NCBI RefSeq assembly: GCF_002127325.2
Contig: NC_035448.2
Coordinates: 88,540,753-88,604,752 of the forward strand
DNA: 64,000 nucleotides
Reading direction: 5' to 3'
DNA from: Helianthus annuus
Lineage: Eukaryota; Streptophyta; Magnoliopsida; Asterales; Asteraceae
The notes beneath the pieces were generated by a model that did not search any database, was not told where the DNA came from, and saw nothing but the letters and a program-made list of their open reading frames with translations. The number at the start of each line of letters is the position of its first letter. Position 1 is the stretch's first letter. The position numbers and the translations under genes are program-made. Shown here one piece after another: positions 49,820-62,560 of this stretch.

Positions 49820-52800
49820 TGTGACAACCGGTAATTAACGGCCTCTAGTTACGCGATTAACAAACGTTTATGTGATAATAAGTAGTGTTTAAGGCATGAA
49901 TTAACTTAATTAGGCTCTTGGTATGCCTAGGAACGCTTATCGAACTTTACAGTGCGCGAACGGTGATTTAAGGAGAAACCTGTTAAATATTAAACGGTAA
50001 CGAACGAAAACCGTACGAAATACTGACAACACCGACAAATACGAATTTCTCTACGAGTATTTTATACTTATAAATTTAGTTTTTCGTACTTTCGAAGTAT
50101 CACAAAACGCATACGGGAACGAATTAATCCGACAAGCACGAACATTGGTGATAATTGTCTAAATACTTGGGAACCCACTGTATTGTATTATTGAGTAATA
50201 CTATAAACATATATTTAAATATATGTGTGTAATTATTTGAAGTTTCTGTCGTGTAAAATTTAGAATTATATTCGCGGTACGCTATTTAGCACGACATGAA
50301 TACACACGTATAAAAATATTTTTTTATACACCGGACTCATTCATATTATTTTATTGTGGTTTTCTTTTAAATTTTGTTAAAAACGAGTAACTAGTGGGTA
50401 TAATTAAGCGGGTATTTTATACACCCAACTAAACCTAAACCTAAACCCACACTCAAGTTCAATCATCATCACCTTGCCATCAAAATCATTACACCACACC
50501 CTACCCCATACCCTATCATTGAGCTCCATGACTCAAGAAGTCAAACTTCTTCCAACATTTATACACACCTACAAGAAACATGTGTTGAAATCACATTGTT
50601 TATTATTATAATTCATTGAAAATTTCACTCCTTTTTCCCACAAATCGGTTATGAACCAAACAGAGCAAGCCAAACAAGATTCAAAATATCTAAACATGAA
50701 TACATTTCATATCTTATATAACTTAAAAACCTAAGTATAAATAGAAGAATTTAACCCTAATCCCTCATTTCTTTTACAAACATATACGCACACACCTACA
50801 GTTCCCTCAACCCCCTCTCATTTCTCTGCTTTCCCTTTCATGGAGAAACCCTAATTCAATAACACATCCAACACCTCATCTGCTCCTTCACCCTCTCGAG
50901 ATTTATCCGACAGCCGCAAGAAAGAGGAGGAGGAGACGCCGGTTACGGCTGATCCTCCGATCACCGGAGTGACGCCGGTCGTCTTCTTCGGCCGCACAAC
51001 TTCACACGCAGGACGACACCCCCCCTTGAGCAGATCGGACAGATCGGAGAGAGAGAGACGGAGAAGAAGAAAGGAGTCGATCTCCTCCTTTTACGGCAAC
51101 AATGGCAGCGGCGCCGCCGCTCACGGCGGCGGGCCCCCTTCGTTTTCCGATATCGACGACGGTGACGGTGGGATGGGTTCTACGAGTTTCTCTGATATTG
51201 AAAATGGTGACACCAGTGTCGGAGACCCCTGGCCGGCATCGGCGGCGGAGGTGGGGACTATATTCAGCAAGTTCGAGTTTGGTTTAAAGATCTGGGTTAC
51301 GTTTAGTTTGGTACAAGAACGGTTCGGGATGTTTTTAGTCAGATGTCGGCTCGGGAGTCACGGGTCAGCTTAGGGTGTTTTTGAGTGTATTGGTTCAGTT
51401 TGGTTGGTTTGAAAATGCTTCGGATGCGGCTCAGGCTCGACAAAATTTTGGGTTGGTTCATGTTAGCGGGTCGGGTTTCAGTTTCAGCTTAATCTCAGAT
51501 GTTAGTTTGAGTTTCGGTCCACTTCAGATTTGCTTCGGGCTAGGTCAGATTTCATCTTCGGGTGATTTGGGTTCGCGACACAGTCGGTTTTAGTCAAACC
51601 TAGTCAACATCAGATTCGACTCGGTCAACACCGGGTCAACTCAGTCAACGCTGGTCAACTCGGGTCAACAGTCAACTTGGTCAGCCGGTCGAAACCAGTC
51701 AACACACGACACGGTAAAGTTTAACTACGCGAGATTTATATAGATTTTTATACAACGCGAAACCGAGCTCGACCGAATCGATTAGTAATTAGTTACGTCT
51801 TATTTTGTCGTATTTCGTAAAATTTTAGCACATAGCGTTTGAAGTGATTGAATTGTTGTTGAACTTTTGACAAATAACGACAACTTTGATTGTCGGGGCA
51901 ACCTAAAAACAGGGGAAACTCTGCCCGATTTTCGTTAAAAACCCAAAACACGACACTTATTTATGATCTAAAACGACACTTATCCGATTCTGAATACTTC
52001 TTATAAAATAAATACAAATACATATTTATTTTGACGACGTTTTATGAGTTATAAAGCGAAGTTATAACACTTCGACCACACACGAGTTATAATTAACGAA
52101 ATTTGAAACTTATATAAAATAAATATAAAAAAAATTATATTTATTTCAAGCGTTTAAAACTCGTAAACTTTTTGCGAGATAAATCTCGCATATAATAATT
52201 TCCAAACAACAAAGACACGGAATTCCTTTCTAAAATAAATATAATATGTTATGTTTATTTCAAACATCGACTTTTGTACACTCTTATGAAATAATTATAA
52301 CTGTTTATATTTATTTTAAACGTCGACTTAAAACTTTCTTATACAAACTAAATATAGTTTTTACACTATTTCAAACGACTGAATTCTAAGTTTATATTTC
52401 AAACGCCACGACTTAAAATATATGTATATATACATATACATATACACTTTTATTTCCACCTTACGACAACTACGACGACAAGAATCGCTATCCACCTACG
52501 CCTTCTATTCGCGACGACTAACACGACCCCGTATAAGTATATTTATTTCATAGATATAAATATATATCCTACATCACTCGGAAACTAAGTCGTTTCCGAG
52601 ACTTTGTTTTATCCCGATTATAACGGGATCAAATAACCATAGATTGGTTATTCAAAGTCAAGATAACACCACTTTAGAGTCGTTTAGTTAACGATTCGGT
52701 AGAGCTCGGACACGTAGTTTAACTACGTCCTCATATTAGAAACTGATAAGTTATTCCATGTTAGGAATACTATAGTTGCACGCCAGCTAATGCACGTTCT

Positions 52801-54007
52801 TGGAACGACACTACGGAATCACGCTAGGCTAGCTTTGCACAGGAATGTCAAGGTGAGTTCATAACCCCCACTTTTTACTGTTTTACATTTTTTTTATAAA
52901 TGTTTTCGTGGGTGGAAAGACATGCAAGTTTTTGCAAAAGCAAACACTATTTTGATGAACAAAAATACATATTTATAAACCATGTTGCTAATGGATTTCA
53001 ACGAACTCGAAAGGTTTACGAAAGGTTTACACTAAACATACCGGTTTTACAAAACAAACGCGTATTTTCACAAACGTGCATGATTTTCATGACTAGTGAC
53101 AGGAATGTCCTAGTTACTACAACGGGACTGGGTTGTTCTGCGTACGAATAACGAGACAACCCAATGGGTTTATGTCCCCCTTTTTCTTTTGAAATACATA
53201 TTAACTATGGTATGATTAAGCTATGGAATGAACTCTTGGATCACGTGCGAATAGGCGCTAACTTAGGCACCATTAATCCTTTTAAGGACCACGGAACAGG
53301 GGGTAGATCTATCGGGTACGGGCGAGCCCCACTCACGGTCCTTGTGCGGCCACTTAGAGTGCTTTTGTATCCCTGTCGAAGTGAATCGACACTTAAATCG
53401 TCTACCGGGTTGAGTGCTTCCTATGTCGGCACACATATTAATGTCTTAGCTACACATTAATGATCAACATGTTCATAGACGCATTACATACCTACTTATA
53501 AACTGAACTTTCAAATGTTTTTAAGATTCATTTGATGTAAACTCACAAATACATGGATTTACAAACTTTGGTAACGTTTTTCAAATTATACCTAAGTAAG
53601 AGGACGCGCTGATCCTGCTTATAAAGGTTCGTTTGGGCTCGGCCCATTCTCTCTCGTGCAATGCACAAAGACTATTGTGGGCTAGACTCACAGCTTTTCA
53701 TATATCATGCCAAGAAAATAATTCTACTATATTTTCTCAACAACTTTGAAACCGGTTATCAAAAAGATTTATTTTAAATCTTTTCAAAACAAACTATGAA
53801 CTCGCTCAACTTTTTGTTGACTTTTTCGCATGTTCTTTCTCAGGTTACATTTTCAAAACTATGGAACGGTTGGAATAGGAGAACCCATGGGATTTCTAGT
53901 ACTTAGCGGACGTTCATTCATAGAAGTCTTAATTAGCTTATTTGCTTCCGCTGTGCAATGAAGATTCCGGTCCAGTCACGCTAGCTCTGATATTTCGGGG
54001 TGTGACA
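49820..54007 (+). repeat. Element E 3' LTR
   Basis: 4188 bp, uninterrupted. TATAAATA at 50736-50743; GC-rich block 50930-51373; GTCAA cluster about 51590-51705; splice-like pair 52853-53843. It gives the full sequence of the LTR split by F. A TAA at about 53149 interrupts the long frame seen in the 5' copy. Confidence 0.94.
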
Positions 54008-54012
54008 CCTGT

Positions 54013-55940
54013 TTTCTAAACTTAGTTAAGCATGTTCTAACATGCTTAGCTCGTCACTTTTAGTTTAGTGCATATATAGGGTCGTAAGGTAAGCGATCTA
54101 AACCATCGCTTATACTTTCGAACCCAACCCATTTGGTCGATCATTAGGATCTGACCAAACACATTAGGTGACCATAGCTATAACCTTCCGAGGTTATACC
54201 TTGTGGTCACGATGTTAGGCGTTCCAGACGCGTTCTACTCGAACGACGCGTAAGGTAGCATAAGCTACCTAAACGGGTCGTAATGGGTCGCAAGCACTTA
54301 GGTTAGGTTTCATTTTAGTATGTAGGCTTTGTTAAACCATATTAGACGAGTCTCCATACTCGTTTGGTTTACAAACCTTCATACTATCCGATCCTCCGAT
54401 TTTGGTCCGGTATATTAATATAGCAACCTATTAGGTGCCGTTTGATATCCGTGATCTCTAGCATTGTGTGATTATTACACAAGGAATTCAAAGCAATCTC
54501 AGGTGAGTACATTGAACCCCTCTTTTACTGTTTTTCAAACTGTTTTGGGGTGAAACACATGTGCCTACTTGTTACTTTCATGCTTTTCCATGTTTTCACA
54601 TCATATACCTGCTATGTTCGTTAGTACATTATAGTACATGATTTCATTACATTTCATGTTCACATTACATTTCATGCTATTTATGCCCATTGTGTGCATA
54701 CTTAGTACATTGCTTTACATCACATGCCTTCATTTTGGTATGACATTTGGTTTATTTAACATGGAACAATACATTCATTAACATTAGCTACGCCATTCGT
54801 TAGTAGGTAGTGGTACCATAGGAATTGACAACTCCCGTTCCTGAAATCCTGGGTTGGATAGGATTGGATGGAATGACCGAATTCGATATACATAACTTAG
54901 ATAAACCTTTAATTTGTTTAAGGGTTTATCGCCACAGTCTCAAGGCTTGGATGTATGCATATTTCACAATACCGCACAAATGTTTATATCAGTAGAGCAT
55001 GCATTGTTCCACGAAACATAACGTTGATTTAAACCATGTTTTACTTCAACACCTTGTTTTGTGCATTTTACATATGTTGAGTTGATACATCTCGCTTACC
55101 ATACAAGATATATTTTGGGTACACATTACATTATCTACATTGAACATAAACATTTTGACATTGATACACATACTTGGTGGTTTACATTGAACATAGACAT
55201 TTCGACATGGTTTACACAATAACACTTGACAATTGATTTATACATGAACAATTTACATGGTGGTTGGTTTTGGGTAAATGGTTGGAGTAACGTGGCGTAT
55301 GTAATATGATACAAACATGGTGGATACGCCGCTGGTACTTCCTATATATAAATGCTTGTATGGTATTACATATCGTAACGTTATTTGAATCATTTCAATT
55401 TGAGACATATGACATTTTATACAAATAACACACTTTCTCGAGACATTGTTTTACAAACGACTTATCTTATACAAACACATTTTTCATGGTTATCCGTTTA
55501 GCCATACAGTGTCTTCTTATTTATACATATCATCTGATTTTATCATTTTTCAAATGATTTACAAGACAAAGCAAATTACAAAGTTCATGACTAAACACTT
55601 TCTCAAACATAAGTCATGAATTCCGTTTTCACAAAACCAATGTATCTCACAGGCATTTTTATGCTGACGTACCTATTTTCACATGTGTTTTCAGGAGATG
55701 ATGCATAGGACTTATCAAGATATACTTAGGCGGACCTGTGCCTTAGTGACTTAAAACGAGACAAGAACTAGTTAATTTATGTTATGTACTATTTGGTTCT
55801 TGTTTAAACAATGTAAACTTTCATGTTTGATCAATAAAACGGAACTTCAATTGCCATGGATTTGAAACAATCGATTCTGTTACAACACTCCCCGACGTTT
55901 CCGCCACGTTTTGTATGTTCTACGTGGCCGGGGTGTGACA
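54013..55940 (+). repeat. Element D 5' LTR, second part
   Basis: LTR sequence after E and the second CCTGT. It includes the splice-like donor at 54503 and acceptor at 55694, an ACATTTCATGTTCACATT-rich stretch (54590-54780), and ends GGGGTGTGACA. Its reverse complement matches element H from 59880. No gene is seen. Confidence 0.92.
54503..55694 (+). other. Candidate leader intron in D 5' LTR
   Basis: 1192 bp. The donor is ATCTCAG|GTGAGTAC and the acceptor ATGTGTTTTCAG|GAGATG. Flanking sequence differs from the other families, so conservation of the sites is informative. Confidence 0.5.
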
Positions 55941-56471
55941 GAAAAGTTGGTATCAGAGCCAATGGTTATAGGGAATTAGGTTATTAGTAATGCTTTGACC
56001 TAGTCTATAACCTTCCTAGGACCCTAACGCGAGTTTACTTGCGTTTAGTCATAAAACAATACCGTCACCTATCCTTAGGTGACGACCACAACAAGAACAT
56101 AAATTTCAAAACCGCTTTGAAAACTAATCATCTGTTCTAGGATGATTGATTACTAGGTTTTGAACCCTCTGTTATAAGGTTTTGAACCCCCTTTGAATTC
56201 TCAAAACTCTCGTCAAAGTTTTGGGTCCTAAATAGTGTGAACACGTGCAAACTGGAAGAGTGAATGCCTGTACCCTGGGATTTCTGTCTAAGGTTAGAGT
56301 GTTCCTACAAATCCACATAATCAGACCAGTCACTCTTACCTGGGAACTCTTGGGGTGAGTCTCCACTTATAGGCGAGCATGTCTTCGCGATACACTATGA
56401 GGATCTATTTGCTTTGATTCAGCCTTGGTGCTGTTTGTTTGCTTCATGGTTCAAACAAATGACCATCAACC
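55941..56471 (+). other. Element D primer-binding site and leader
   Basis: TGGTATCAGAGCC at 55948-55960, after a 7-bp spacer GAAAAGT in place of the GAT used by the others. The rest to 56471 is non-coding. The N-terminal half of gag expected here is not recognisable. Confidence 0.85.
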
Positions 56472-57065
56472 ATGACTATGGTCGCCCCACTCGACAAGGC
56501 TATCGAAAGGTACATCGACGGCCTGCCTGACTCGGTACAAGACATTATCACTGGTAGCAACCCTACCACACTCCGTCAGGCCATTGAGCTATCTGCAACC
56601 TTGACTGAATCGCAGATCAGAAAGCATAAACTTCTTCGAAAGGGTGACAAGAAGCCAATCGAGGAATCAAAGACCATGGATGAACAGACTGGATCCCCTG
56701 AGAAGTCTAAGAAGCGTAAGGCTTCGCAGAATTGTGCGATTGCTGCTCAACCCAACCAAAACACCCGCAACCAACCAACTCAACCTCCTGCAAAGAAACC
56801 TTATGCCGGTACTGCACCGAAATGCGACAAATGTAATGCACACCACTTAGCTCACCTACAGTGCCGATTATGTGCATCATGTGGGCGACTCGGTCACCTG
56901 GCAAATGCTTGTCGATTTACCCCAAACCAAGGTGGTCCAAACCAACCTCAAGTAAATCCTGCTCAAGCTCGTCTTCCACTAGGTCCTTGCTTCAACTGTG
57001 ACGAAATGGGCCATTTCCGGAGAAATTGCCCAAAGACTGCTAATGCGAATCCAGCGCAAGGATGA
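56472..57065 (+). pseudogene. Element D truncated gag with zinc knuckles
   Basis: A 197-codon open frame reading as the C-terminal part of a plant gypsy Gag. AIERYIDGLPDSVQDIITGS and TTLRQAIELSATLTE resemble the end of the capsid region. A Lys-rich linker follows, then cysteine motifs CDKCNAHHLAHLQC, CASCGRLGHLANAC and CFNCDEMGHFRRNC. The last two are classic CX2CX4HX4C RNA-binding knuckles. The frame ends at TGA right after the last knuckle, and no protease or RT follows. It differs from the Gag of B, C, F and G, so D comes from another gypsy lineage. The ATG at 56472 may not be the native start. Confidence 0.85.
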
Positions 57066-58626
57066 GCATCGGACCAACTAGAAGACAATGTTGTTTAGAG
57101 ATAATCAAGCCTTATGTATTATTTTCTTTTGTAGTCAAGGCCCATGAAACAGTTGTTGTTGTTTATAAATAAATCCTTTTTATTTTACATTGCAATGTAC
57201 AAATGTGATGTCATGTATAAACAACGTATCCTCTACAATACCGACAATCAAGGAACCGTATTCCTTGAAGAACAGACTACCCCGTAATTTCTTCCATTTT
57301 ATTATCTCTTGTGTTTTCCACGAATACCCAAAGTACCACTATAAATTCTTAATAGGGTACCTAAGGGTATTTCCGTATATTCAAAAATTATTGTACCTTA
57401 ATTCGAAAATTGCGTTTTCTTGAAAACGAAATCGAATTTATAGGAGATCTTTCTATCTTCATAGTTAGATTCTTGTTAATGTTTAAAGTACCGAATGAAA
57501 TCCATGAAATGGATTCCTAGTGTGCTTTAAATGCATGTACGTAATCAACAAAACAAATTAACAAATTAAAGATCTAGATAAACAATTTTGTGGTTATGTG
57601 ACTATGTGTTTATGCATCTTGTCTTTCCATTTATGCATTTTGTGTTTTTGTATACTCTGGATATTCGCTATCCAAATCCTCGTAGAATCTTTCATACCTT
57701 CGTATGAGGGATTCGTAGTAGGATTTTCAAAAAGGTACTATCTTAAATCCTTAATGGACTTCTACGTTGTAGTTATGTCCCTTGGATTATAAAGTACTAT
57801 TCCAAAGTTTAAGGACAATATGTGTTGATATAGTTGAAGAGATTGGTTCGACAATCTAGTTAAAGACATCCTACGTCGATGTCGTTAAATATTCCCCGTG
57901 GGTAGTTTAGTTAAATATTCCCCGTGGGTAGTTTAGTTAAATAGATCATTCGTTGATCTAAGTTAAAGAGATTGGTTCGACAATCTAGTTGAATATATCA
58001 TGCGTTGATATAGTTAAAAAGGCCCTCGGGTGGTCTAGTTAAAGAGATCCTACGTCGATCTAAGTTAAATAGATTGGCTCGACAATCTAGTTAAAGACGT
58101 CCTACGTTGATGTAGTTAAATATTTCTCTTGGGTAGTTTAGCTGAAGAGATTATTCGTTTGATTTTTTTTCCCATACGCATTATGAAATGAACTGTGCGG
58201 ACTGTGCAAGGAAGTACGTAATTATGGAGGCCTACATAATTATGGAATTCAGTGCACAGAAACCACAGGAAGTTATGTCATGTGTTAAGGCCTACATTGA
58301 CAAGAGTAGTGATACGGGAGAAGTCTTGGATTTTGACCAATGTCATTTATCCTTACACTCCCCAATTCTGATTTCAAGCACACACAAGTTTCCCATGATA
58401 ACTCTTCACGGGAAACGTTCTCCTGCCCGTAGTTCGAAACTCCATGTTTTGTTACTACAAGGACTTCACTTTGTGGGTTGAAATTTTCGCTATGGATCCT
58501 AACATGGCCTAGAGTTTTACCTAAGGGTTCAATGGATTTGTCTGAAAGCGAAACCGTCACAGCTGTCTACACAAGTTTCCTCTAAAAACTAAATTTCGGG
58601 ACGAAATTTCCTAAAGTAGGGAAGAC
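57066..58626 (+). other. Element D non-coding interior and polypurine tract
   Basis: About 1.5 kb with no recognisable pol. It contains the short-period repeat array at 57835-58160. Near the end, AAATTTCG-GGA-CGAAATTT (58591-58609) precedes CTAAAGTAGGGAAGAC, the probable plus-strand primer, directly before the 3' LTR. Small open frames here show no family motif. Confidence 0.8.
57835..58160 (+). repeat. Degenerate tandem repeat with TAGTTAAA(G/T)A units
   Basis: Units of about 28-36 bp share a (TAGT)TAAA(G/T)A start. Variants are GAGATTGGTTCGACAATC, CATCCTACGTCGATG and TATTCCCCGTGGGTAGT. About ten units are visible, and two neighbouring CCCCGTGGGTAGTTTAG units are identical. It is an internal array, not in the LTR. 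Confidence 0.8.
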
Positions 58627-59879
58627 TGTGACACCTGTGTCACTTCAACCATCAAACAAACGCCAAACCAATGAAATATTGTATTTCATACTTTGGACTT
58701 GTATAAATATGTGTATCGTTTGCACATATCAACTCTTGTTCGATTTCAAGCCCTACATCGCTTTCTTGGGAATTATACGCAAACTGGTGCGTAAACGTAC
58801 TCAGTTTAATGCGACAAATACTCTGGAACAGCAACATATACTCAACATACCTTAAATAACCTTCACATAACTTAGAAATAAGTTTTGAAGGTTTTGGTAT
58901 GGCAAAAACAAGTTAATTCGCTAACAGGGACTAAACTTGACAAACTGCGAAAGTATGCCAATTTGAACTGTAACGAACATTCCGGAACATGTCCATAAGT
59001 TAAACATACCATAAATATCCTTTACATAGCTTAGAAATAGGCTTTGAGGGGTTTGGTATGCTAAAACAAACTTTTGGATCATTCAGGGACTAAAAGTGTC
59101 AAAAAGTGCATAAGTTTGCACTTTCGCGCATAACTTACGTTCTGAATACATCCGGACGTCCAAAAATTTATGTAAGCATCCTTGTATTATGCCTTAGTGT
59201 TTGGCATGAGAAAAATCCATTCGTCGCGCAATTTGGATCGTCTTTCACGGTTATGCGCATTCCGTCGTAATTAACCGAACATCGCGACCGTACGGCCAAA
59301 CGAACCGACATCCGAGATATTTTTGAGCACATTTTAAGTTCCCTATACTTTAACTTCATTTTAGAGCTTTGAAATGGGGTTAACGGGGCTTAAACGTGTC
59401 AAAAACGCATCAAATACCAAGTTTTGGAGCTGCAGGGACCAAAACTGTAAATCTACCAAACTAAGGGCTTACGGATCGTAAGCCACAACCCATACGGTCC
59501 ATAAAGCATCCCCAGTACAGCAGATTCAGCTTTAAATGCAGTTGCCTCTTCATGAAGTGAAAGGGCAATCTTGCCCTTGTCTCTTCCAGCCAATTAGGGG
59601 CACGATCAGTTGTACCACAATAATTCAACAAGTGTACGGGCGAGATCATGGCACGTTATTCAAGAAACGACCCTAACGGTTATGCTTTTCCTATAAATAC
59701 CCCCCCCCCCCATTCTTGCAAAAACCCACAAGAATCTGATCTAAAAGCTCTAAGTTGAAGTATTGCTTCATACCTGAGTTTCTTTGATCAAGATTAGCTT
59801 TTGGGGACCCTTTGTAAGTGTTCCTTCGTTGTTTTATCGCTTTTCGAGTCCGAAAGTTGAACTATGTTTGACTTTCTGC
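58627..59879 (+). repeat. Element D 3' LTR, cut by element H
   Basis: Matches 22058-23310, with about 2% differences by eye. The TATA box is at 59692-59699, followed by a C-run of different length. It stops after TCTGC, where H's reverse LTR begins. Confidence 0.92.
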
Positions 59880-61047
59880 TGTCACACCCCGACCACGTAG
59901 AATATACAAAACGTGGCGGAAACGTCGGGGAGTGTTGTAACAGAATCAATTGTTTCAAATCCATGGCAAATGAAGTTTCGTTTTATAAATCAAACATGAA
60001 AGTTTACATTGTCTGAACAAGAATCAAAGTGTACATAACATGAATTAACTAGTTCTTGTCTCGTTTTAAGTCACTAAGGCACAGGTCCGCCTAAGTATGT
60101 CTTGATAAGTCCTATGCATCATCTCCTGAAAACACATGTGAAAATAGGTACGTCAGCATAAAAATGCCTGTGAGATACATTGGTTTTGTGAAAACGGAAT
60201 TCATGACTTAAGTTTGAGAAAATGTTTAGTCATGAACCTCGTATTTTGCTTTGTCTTGTAAATCATTTGAAAAACGGTAAGATCAAATGATATGTATAAA
60301 TAAAAGAACAATGCATGGTTAACTGAATAACCATGTAAAAAGAGTTTGTATAAGATTTGTTGTTTGTAAATCAATGTCTTGTGAAAAGAGTGTTATTTGT
60401 ATAACATGTTCTATGTCTCAAATTGAAATGATTCAAATAACGCTACGATATGTAATACCATACAAACACTTATATATAGGAAGTACCAGCGGCGTATCCA
60501 CCATGCTTGTATCATATTCAACATGCCTCGTTACTTAAATCACTTACTCAAACCAAACCATCAAGATGAAATGTTTAACGACGGTAGAAATGTTTATGTA
60601 TAGTCAAATGGTTACAACGGTTCAAAATGTAGTATAATGTGTTCATATGCTGGATGAGCATATGCAACAGAAATGCAATGTGAAACAATGTACTACGTAT
60701 GCACACAATGGGCGTACGTAGCATTAAATGTATTGTAGAGTACAACGGTTCAAAATGTGGTGTAATGTGTTCATATGCTGGATGAGCATATGCAACAGAA
60801 ATGCAATGTGAAACAATGTACTACGTATGCACATAATGGGCGTACGTAGCATGAAATGTATTGTAGAGTACAACGGTTCAAAATGTAGTGTAATGTGTTC
60901 ATATGCTGGATGAGCATATGCAACAGCAATGCAATGTGAAACAATGTACTACGTATGCACACAATGGGCGTACGTAGCATGAAATGTAAAGCAATGTACT
61001 AAGTACGCACACAATGGGCATACATAGCATAAACACAATGAAATCAT
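59880..61047 (-). mobile_element. Element H: reverse-oriented D-family LTR, partial
   Basis: Starts TGTCACACCCCG, the reverse complement of the D LTR end, and matches the reverse complement of 54800-55940 with scattered differences. Its left flank, TCTGC (59875-59879), is the likely target site. Element I cuts it at 61047. The remainder is outside the window or beyond I, so I cannot tell a full element from a solo LTR. Confidence 0.88.
60613..61040 (-). repeat. 128-bp tandem array in element H LTR
   Basis: TTCAAAATGT(A/G)(G)T recurs at 60621, 60749 and 60877, so the period is 128 bp, with about three units and a partial fourth. Each unit contains CATATGCTGGATGAGCATATG, which has inverted ends, and TACGTA strings. 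The related D LTR lacks this expansion. Confidence 0.9.
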
Positions 61048-61771
61048 TGTGACAACTCGAATTTCCAAGATTTCTATTTCGCATTTATTGCACGTTCAAG
61101 TATTGTTTAGCTGTTTAATTGCACAATTGATTACTATAAAATTGTATACGTTTTGGTATAATGAAGTGTATTGTGTGATTGTGCATGACTATGTGTTAAT
61201 TATGATAAACTTGCCAAATGTGTAAACTTGGTGGTGAAACTGTGTAATTAATTGGAATAGTGCACTATTGTAAAATATAATACCTGAGGATGTAGAGGAC
61301 AATTAGTGGAATTCTAGTGATACATAACCCTAAACTCTTTCACTAATCATTTGGCACAAAAACCAAAAGCACGTACATTCATCTCTCTAGCAATCATCAT
61401 CACCACCACCATTGGCACAAGGCATTCATCACTTTCGATTCCTCTATTTCGTTAGAATCATTCAAGGTAATTGTTAATGATTGCGCGTTGATTATTTGAT
61501 TGTATCAATTCTTGACTAATTGTTGATTGATTGATGCTTATAAAACCCTAGTTCTTCATGTGATAGGTTGTGATTTTGATTTGATTCTGAATTATTGATG
61601 ATAATGATTAGTCGTATGATTGATAGATGGTTCCTATAATGATATAGTTTGATCATTGTTGATCATGAGTGGATTGATTATGATTCTGCCGTCACTGTGT
61701 TTGATACTAGGGTTAGAATCCAAAAGAAACGTAACTGTTTTGATCGCACATGATTATTCACTAGACAGAAG

Positions 61772-62560
61772 TTATTGGATGATAGTTGTCTGAGTTTAAT
61801 TCATCAAGCTTGATCCGAGGTTAATATATATATGATAGATGTCTGAGTTTGTTAAATGAAAACATGTCTATGGAATGAAAACATGGTCCGAGCTTAAAAC
61901 ATGCTTCATATCCGAGTTTATTGAACAATTGAAGGTCTGAGTTTAATTGAATTTGGTCCGAACTTAATGAGTGCACTTAGTCCGACTTTAATGAGCTTAA
62001 CCATGTCCGAGTTTCTTTTAAACCCCAATACTTATGTCCGAGTTTAAAAGGGGGGATGTAGGTCCGAGTTTAATGCAAGGAAACCCCCCCCCCCACCTAA
62101 ATTGGTCCGAGTTTAAGTGGTTGATCATGTCCGAGTTTAATAAGTTGATCATGTCCGAGTATGTTAATGTATAAGTGGTCCGAGTATGTTAATAAAGGTG
62201 GTCCGAATTTGTTGAAAGAGAATGATCAGGTCCGAAGTTGTTATGTGAATGCTTATAGTCCGAGTTTAACAAATGGTATATTGTCTGAGTTTAATGAATA
62301 CACATGGTCCGAGTTTATTGATTTGTCATGGGCCGACTTTAATGTGATTTGTGGTGACCGAGTTTATAGATGAATAATGGACCAAGTTTATATTTATTAT
62401 GTGTGGACAGAGTTTATAACCCCTTTCATGTCCGAGTTTGTGTGTTTCATGTGTGATGAGTTTAGTTTGGTCCGAGGTTAATATGATCTATCATGCACGA
62501 ATTTAATAAGTTTATAAGTAGCCCGACGTTTAAACAGGGGAAGCCCCCATACTTGTCTGA
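61772..62560 (+). repeat. GTCCGAGTTTAA interspersed motif cluster in element I
   Basis: More than 25 variants of GTCCGAGTTTAA at 15-35 bp spacing. The cluster is longer than in C (about 22 copies), so motif number varies between copies. A C-run is embedded near 62085. A (TGTC)n stretch (CTGTCTGTCTGTCTGTCTG) follows at about 62580. Confidence 0.85.

Larger units (their letters stand above)
23524..54007 (+). mobile_element. Element E: LARD-like non-coding element
   Basis: Target duplication CCTGT at 23519-23523 and 54008-54012. The LTRs start TGTGACAACCGG and end TTTCGGGGTGTGACA. The 5' LTR (23524-25543 plus 45200-47378, about 4.2 kb) is split by F; the 3' LTR is 49820-54007 (4188 bp). The interior is only 2441 bp, with a tRNA-Met site and a polypurine tract but no recognisable gag or pol. 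Large LTRs around a short non-coding core fit the description of large retrotransposon derivatives. By eye, LTR differences are about 1% over the first 2 kb, between those of D and F. Confidence 0.92.
22058..59879 (+). mobile_element. Element D: gag-only LTR element with 3.4-kb LTRs
   Basis: It is inserted in element A's integrase after CAAAG (22053-22057). The 5' LTR starts TGTGACACCTGTG at 22058, is split by element E, and ends at 55940. The interior (55941-58626) holds a gag remnant and no polymerase. The 3' LTR starts at 58627 and is cut at 59879 by element H, so the right end and second target copy lie outside the window. By eye the two LTR copies differ at about 25 sites over 1.25 kb (about 2%), the highest in the window, as its outer nesting position predicts. 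Confidence 0.9.

Noticed and set aside
55948..55960. tRNA gene fragments suggested by TGGTATCAGAGC
   Set aside because: Each is a primer-binding site complementary to a tRNA 3' end, next to an LTR end. No cloverleaf is present.
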